Position numbers and translations under genes: made by a program. A DNA stretch of 64,000 nucleotides from Vallitalea guaymasensis (GTDB lineage: Bacteria; Bacillota; Clostridia; Lachnospirales; Vallitaleaceae): positions 5,270,001-5,334,000 of the forward strand of contig NZ_CP058561.1 of NCBI RefSeq assembly GCF_018141425.1. Direction: 5' to 3'. The notes beneath the pieces were generated by a model that saw only the letters and a list, made by a program, of their open reading frames with translations, searched no databases and was not told where the DNA came from. Of the stretch, positions 61,492 to 64,000 are shown piece after piece. Position 1 is the first letter of the stretch, and each line of letters begins with the position of its first letter.

Positions 61492-63105
61492 ATGCATGAT
61501 ATCAAAAAAGTTGTTTTGAAAGAGGTTGATAATCCTATACTTCGAGGATTTAATCCTGATCCATCGATTTTAAGAGTTGGTGATGATTACTACATTGCAA
61601 CTTCTACATTTGAGTGGTTTCCTGGTGTGCAAATACATCACTCCAAGGACTTGATACACTGGAAACTGATTACACGTCCATTGAACAGGATCTCTCAGCT
61701 TGATATGAGAGGTAATCCAAGCTCGGGTGGGATATGGGCACCATGCTTGTCTTACCATGATGGTATATTTTATTTGATTTATACCGATGTAAAAAGCTTT
61801 TCAGGAATTTTTAAGGATGCTCATAATTATCTTGTGACAGCTAGTAACATCTGTGGAGAGTGGTCTGACCCAATATATTTAAACAGTAGTGGGTTTGACC
61901 CTTCCTTTTTTCATGATGATGATGGACGAAAATGGCTTGTTAATATGATTTGGGATCACCGTAAAGGGAATAACAGGTTTGGAGGAATATTACTTCAAGA
62001 GTATTCCGTGAAGAAAAAACGCCTTGTCGGTCCAATTACAAATATTTTTAAGGGAACAGAGTTAGGTCTTACGGAGGGACCCCATTTATATAAGAAAAAT
62101 GGATACTATTATCTGCTTACAGCTGAAGGTGGTACTTTCCTTGATCATGCAGTAACCATGGCAAGATCAAAATCAATTACAGGACCTTATGAGGTGGACC
62201 CGAAAAATCCTATTCTTACATCTAGGTATGATTGTAAGCTTGAATTGCAGAGAGCAGGGCATGCAAGCTTGGTAGAAACACAAAATGGAGACTGGTACAT
62301 GGTTCACTTGTGCGGAAGACCACTTCCTTCTAAAGGACGGTGTATTCTTGGAAGAGAAACAGCGATACAAAAAATGGACTGGACCGAAGATTATTGGCTT
62401 AGGCTTGATAACGGAGGGAATACCCCCTTGGTTAATATTAAGTCTCCAGATTTGTTGGAGCATCCATGGGAAAAATCCTGTATTCGGGATAATTTTGACT
62501 CTGAAACCTTGAGTATACATTTTCAAAGTCTTAGAATCCCTCTTGGTGAGGATATGCTTTCACTCACAGAGCGCCCCGGTTATCTCAGGTTAAAAGGTTG
62601 GGAATCACTAAGTTCAATGCATAAACAAAGTTTGATTGCGAGACGTCAGCAGTCTTTCAAATACACTGCAGTAACCTGTGTTGAATTCGACCCCTATTCA
62701 TTTCAGCAGATGGCAGGGCTTATATGTATGTATGACTCCTTGAACTTTTATTACCTAAGTATTACTCATAATGAAAACATTGGTAAAGTCTTGACAATTA
62801 TCGTTTGTGATAATGGAACTTTCGATTACCCGATAGATGAGGGAATATCCATTCATAAAGATGAAAAGTGTTATTTAAAGGTAGAAGTAAATTATGTCAA
62901 GCTACAGTTCTATTATTCGGGAGATGGTTTTGACTGGAAAGCCATAGGTCCTGTTTTTGACGCAAGCACATTGTCGGATGAGTATTTTACTTATATAAAA
63001 GAAGAAAGATTTACAGGCGCATTTGTAGGTTTATGCTGTCAGGATTTGACCGGATTACACATTAATGCCGACTTCGATTATTTTGAGTATGAAGAAAATT
63101 TATGA
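61492..63105 (+). CDS. GH43 family glycoside hydrolase (beta-xylosidase/arabinofuranosidase)
   Basis: A 537-residue cytoplasmic enzyme. The five-bladed propeller (about 10-320) shows LRGFNPDPSILRVGDDYYIA with the base Asp, GFDPSFFHDDDGRKWLVNMI with the pKa-modulating Asp, and GLTEGPHLYKKNGYYYLL with the acid Glu. Residues about 335-537 are the C-terminal beta-sandwich usual in XynB-like subfamilies (ending in GLHINADFDYFEY). It would remove xylose or arabinose from short oligosaccharides imported by the ABC system, fitting a xylan or arabinan locus. RBS TGGAGG lies before the ATG. The absence of a signal peptide agrees with this role. Confidence 0.9.
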   Translation: MHDIKKVVLKEVDNPILRGFNPDPSILRVGDDYYIATSTFEWFPGVQIHHSKDLIHWKLITRPLNRISQLDMRGNPSSGGIWAPCLSYHDGIFYLIYTDVKSFSGIFKDAHNYLVTASNICGEWSDPIYLNSSGFDPSFFHDDDGRKWLVNMIWDHRKGNNRFGGILLQEYSVKKKRLVGPITNIFKGTELGLTEGPHLYKKNGYYYLLTAEGGTFLDHAVTMARSKSITGPYEVDPKNPILTSRYDCKLELQRAGHASLVETQNGDWYMVHLCGRPLPSKGRCILGRETAIQKMDWTEDYWLRLDNGGNTPLVNIKSPDLLEHPWEKSCIRDNFDSETLSIHFQSLRIPLGEDMLSLTERPGYLRLKGWESLSSMHKQSLIARRQQSFKYTAVTCVEFDPYSFQQMAGLICMYDSLNFYYLSITHNENIGKVLTIIVCDNGTFDYPIDEGISIHKDEKCYLKVEVNYVKLQFYYSGDGFDWKAIGPVFDASTLSDEYFTYIKEERFTGAFVGLCCQDLTGLHINADFDYFEYEENL

Positions 63106-63352
63106 TTACTTGATCAACTATGATTTAAAATATTTAAATCGCATAGCTTTTAACCCAAGCTATTATTGTTTTGATAATGAATGTCCCTTTAGAAGCTATA
63201 CTGTTTGTCCTAATGAATTAGCTTATGTAAATGAAGTAGGTGAGGTTAAGGATAGAGAAAGCTTTATTGGGTTTAGTGGAGAAATGGATTCGGATGGTTT
63301 TGACATAATAGAACATAAGATATTGTTAACAAAGCTAGAGAGATATGATTAG
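63089..63352 (+). CDS. Small Cys-containing protein, 87 residues, unknown
   Basis: An ATG at 63089 gives 87 residues beginning MKKIYDYLINYDLKYLNRIA and containing FDNECPFRSYTVCPNELAYV. It overlaps the last 17 bases of the GH43 gene in another frame. The two Cys-Pro motifs (ECPF and VCPN) could bind a metal. I do not recognise a family, and no clear RBS is seen because the start lies inside coding sequence. It has a terminator at its stop codon, which supports expression as the operon's last gene. It could also be a remnant of a larger gene. Confidence 0.5.
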   Translation: MKKIYDYLINYDLKYLNRIAFNPSYYCFDNECPFRSYTVCPNELAYVNEVGEVKDRESFIGFSGEMDSDGFDIIEHKILLTKLERYD

Positions 63353-63374
63353 ATTTATATCTCTCTACTTTTTG
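63336..63374 (+). terminator. Terminator of the glycan operon
   Basis: TAGAGAGATAT pairs perfectly with ATATCTCTCTA around a 10-base loop that holds the stop codon of the small gene; CTTTTTG follows. Confidence 0.85.
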
Positions 63375-63986
63375 TAATATTCTTTGTAGATAATTATGTA
63401 TTCTTACAAAAGTTATAATAGTTATAATGCTGAACACTTCTTATAATACTCAATTTAACTATGCGCAAAACACAACTTTAACGAAATGTTATAAGTAATA
63501 TATACTATACGTGAAAATATTAACAAACTTTCATAATTTTTATCTTCTTATACTTCTTGTTTTATATTGTGTTCAATATCACTATTATTACATCTTATTC
63601 TTATTATTTTGCAAGATCTTATAGGAAATAATTATAATATGACATTTAACTAAAATATTAACTTTTATATACAACTACAGCATAATCCATTATAGATAAT
63701 AAATCTAAATTATTAATACTAACCACTATTTAACCCATTTGTTTTATGATATAATATACTAAATTATGCTCTACTATAATATAGATTAACTCCTATTAAT
63801 ATATATTATACTTATATTTAAAAGGTTTTATATTGCTATATTATGATAATAAAATATATACCAGTTAATTATTATGACTATGGATAATTTATATTATATA
63901 GATTTAATTAATAATCAAATATTAATATATTGCAATTTATTAATATTCGTTAAAACTATACTAAAAATAAGAAAGGTTTATATATA
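63375..63986. other. AT-rich gap, no gene seen
   Basis: About 610 bases of very AT-rich sequence without an open frame, RNA gene or long repeat that I can support. TA-rich promoter-like strings are frequent but not informative at this composition. Confidence 0.6.
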
Positions 63987-64000
63987 ATGAAATTACAACA
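63987..64000 (+). CDS. Start of a gene cut by the window end
   Basis: ATG at 63987 preceded by AGAAAGG (63970-63976), reading MKLQ before the sequence ends. Nothing more can be said. Confidence 0.4.

Noticed and set aside
63375-63986. Possible RNA gene in the AT-rich terminal gap.
   Set aside because: No stable hairpin, tRNA-like fold or conserved motif could be recognised.

Overview
The window is AT-rich DNA with strong AGGAGG-type ribosome binding sites, many TTGACA/TATAAT promoters and spore genes (an SspH-type spore protein and a gerA-type germination operon). It most likely comes from a low-GC, endospore-forming, anaerobic member of the Clostridia, possibly a Vallitalea- or Lachnospirales-like organism; I cannot name the species from sequence alone. 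No rRNA, tRNA, CRISPR array, transposase or phage gene was seen.

Layout. 0-2.2 kb: a Crp/Fnr regulator and a two-gene split permease whose second half carries a ferredoxin tail. 2.4-5.7 kb: bifunctional glutathione synthetase (gshF), a small DUF2809 membrane protein and sspH. 5.9-10.2 kb: a type IIA topoisomerase pair. 10.2-13 kb: an XRE-TPR regulator divergent from a frameshifted alpha/beta hydrolase, plus a 48-residue ORF. 13.1-15.2 kb: a PatB-type C-S lyase/aminotransferase and an acyl-ACP thioesterase. 15.3-21.5 kb: pyrimidine genes (a leader attenuator, pyrR, a uracil permease, then overlapping pyrB-pyrC) with an SLH-anchored GH18 enzyme between the two blocks. The PyrB and PyrC homologues lack several normally invariant catalytic residues. 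22-24.2 kb: a secreted zinc metalloprotease. 24.4-32.6 kb: an apparent iron or metal-chelate uptake region (flavodoxin-ferredoxin protein, two MarR regulators, an AraC regulator, a methyltransferase, a FecBCD-type ABC transporter and an anchored alpha/beta hydrolase). 32.9-35 kb: TetR plus MATE exporter with a clear operator between them. 35.2-41.8 kb: a LacI-controlled ribose/AI-2-type sugar ABC transporter with a lone hexulose-phosphate-isomerase-like SIS protein.

42-48.4 kb: a gerA-gerC-gerB germination operon, convergent with three tandem secreted paralogues that I read as homologues of the Bacillus thuringiensis Cyt cytolysins (Bac_thur_toxin fold). This is the most unexpected content of the window. 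Each has a signal peptide, and the third ends in a repetitive basic Arg-Gln-Pro tail. 48.9-63.4 kb: a glycan-use locus with a YesM/YesN-type two-component system, a CUT1 sugar ABC transporter without its ATPase, a UroD/MtaA-like protein, a mutarotase-like DUF4380 protein, a large secreted beta-helix/LamG protein with two nearly identical C-terminal modules, and a cytoplasmic GH43 enzyme. The gene set suggests xylan or arabinoxylan oligosaccharides. The last 0.6 kb is AT-rich and empty except for the first codons of a gene that runs off the end.

Two genes (the hydrolase at 11.7 kb and the first CUT1 permease at 53.8 kb) have single-base frame breaks. The second lies in an 11-A run directly after the start codon and may be slippage, phase variation or sequencing error.
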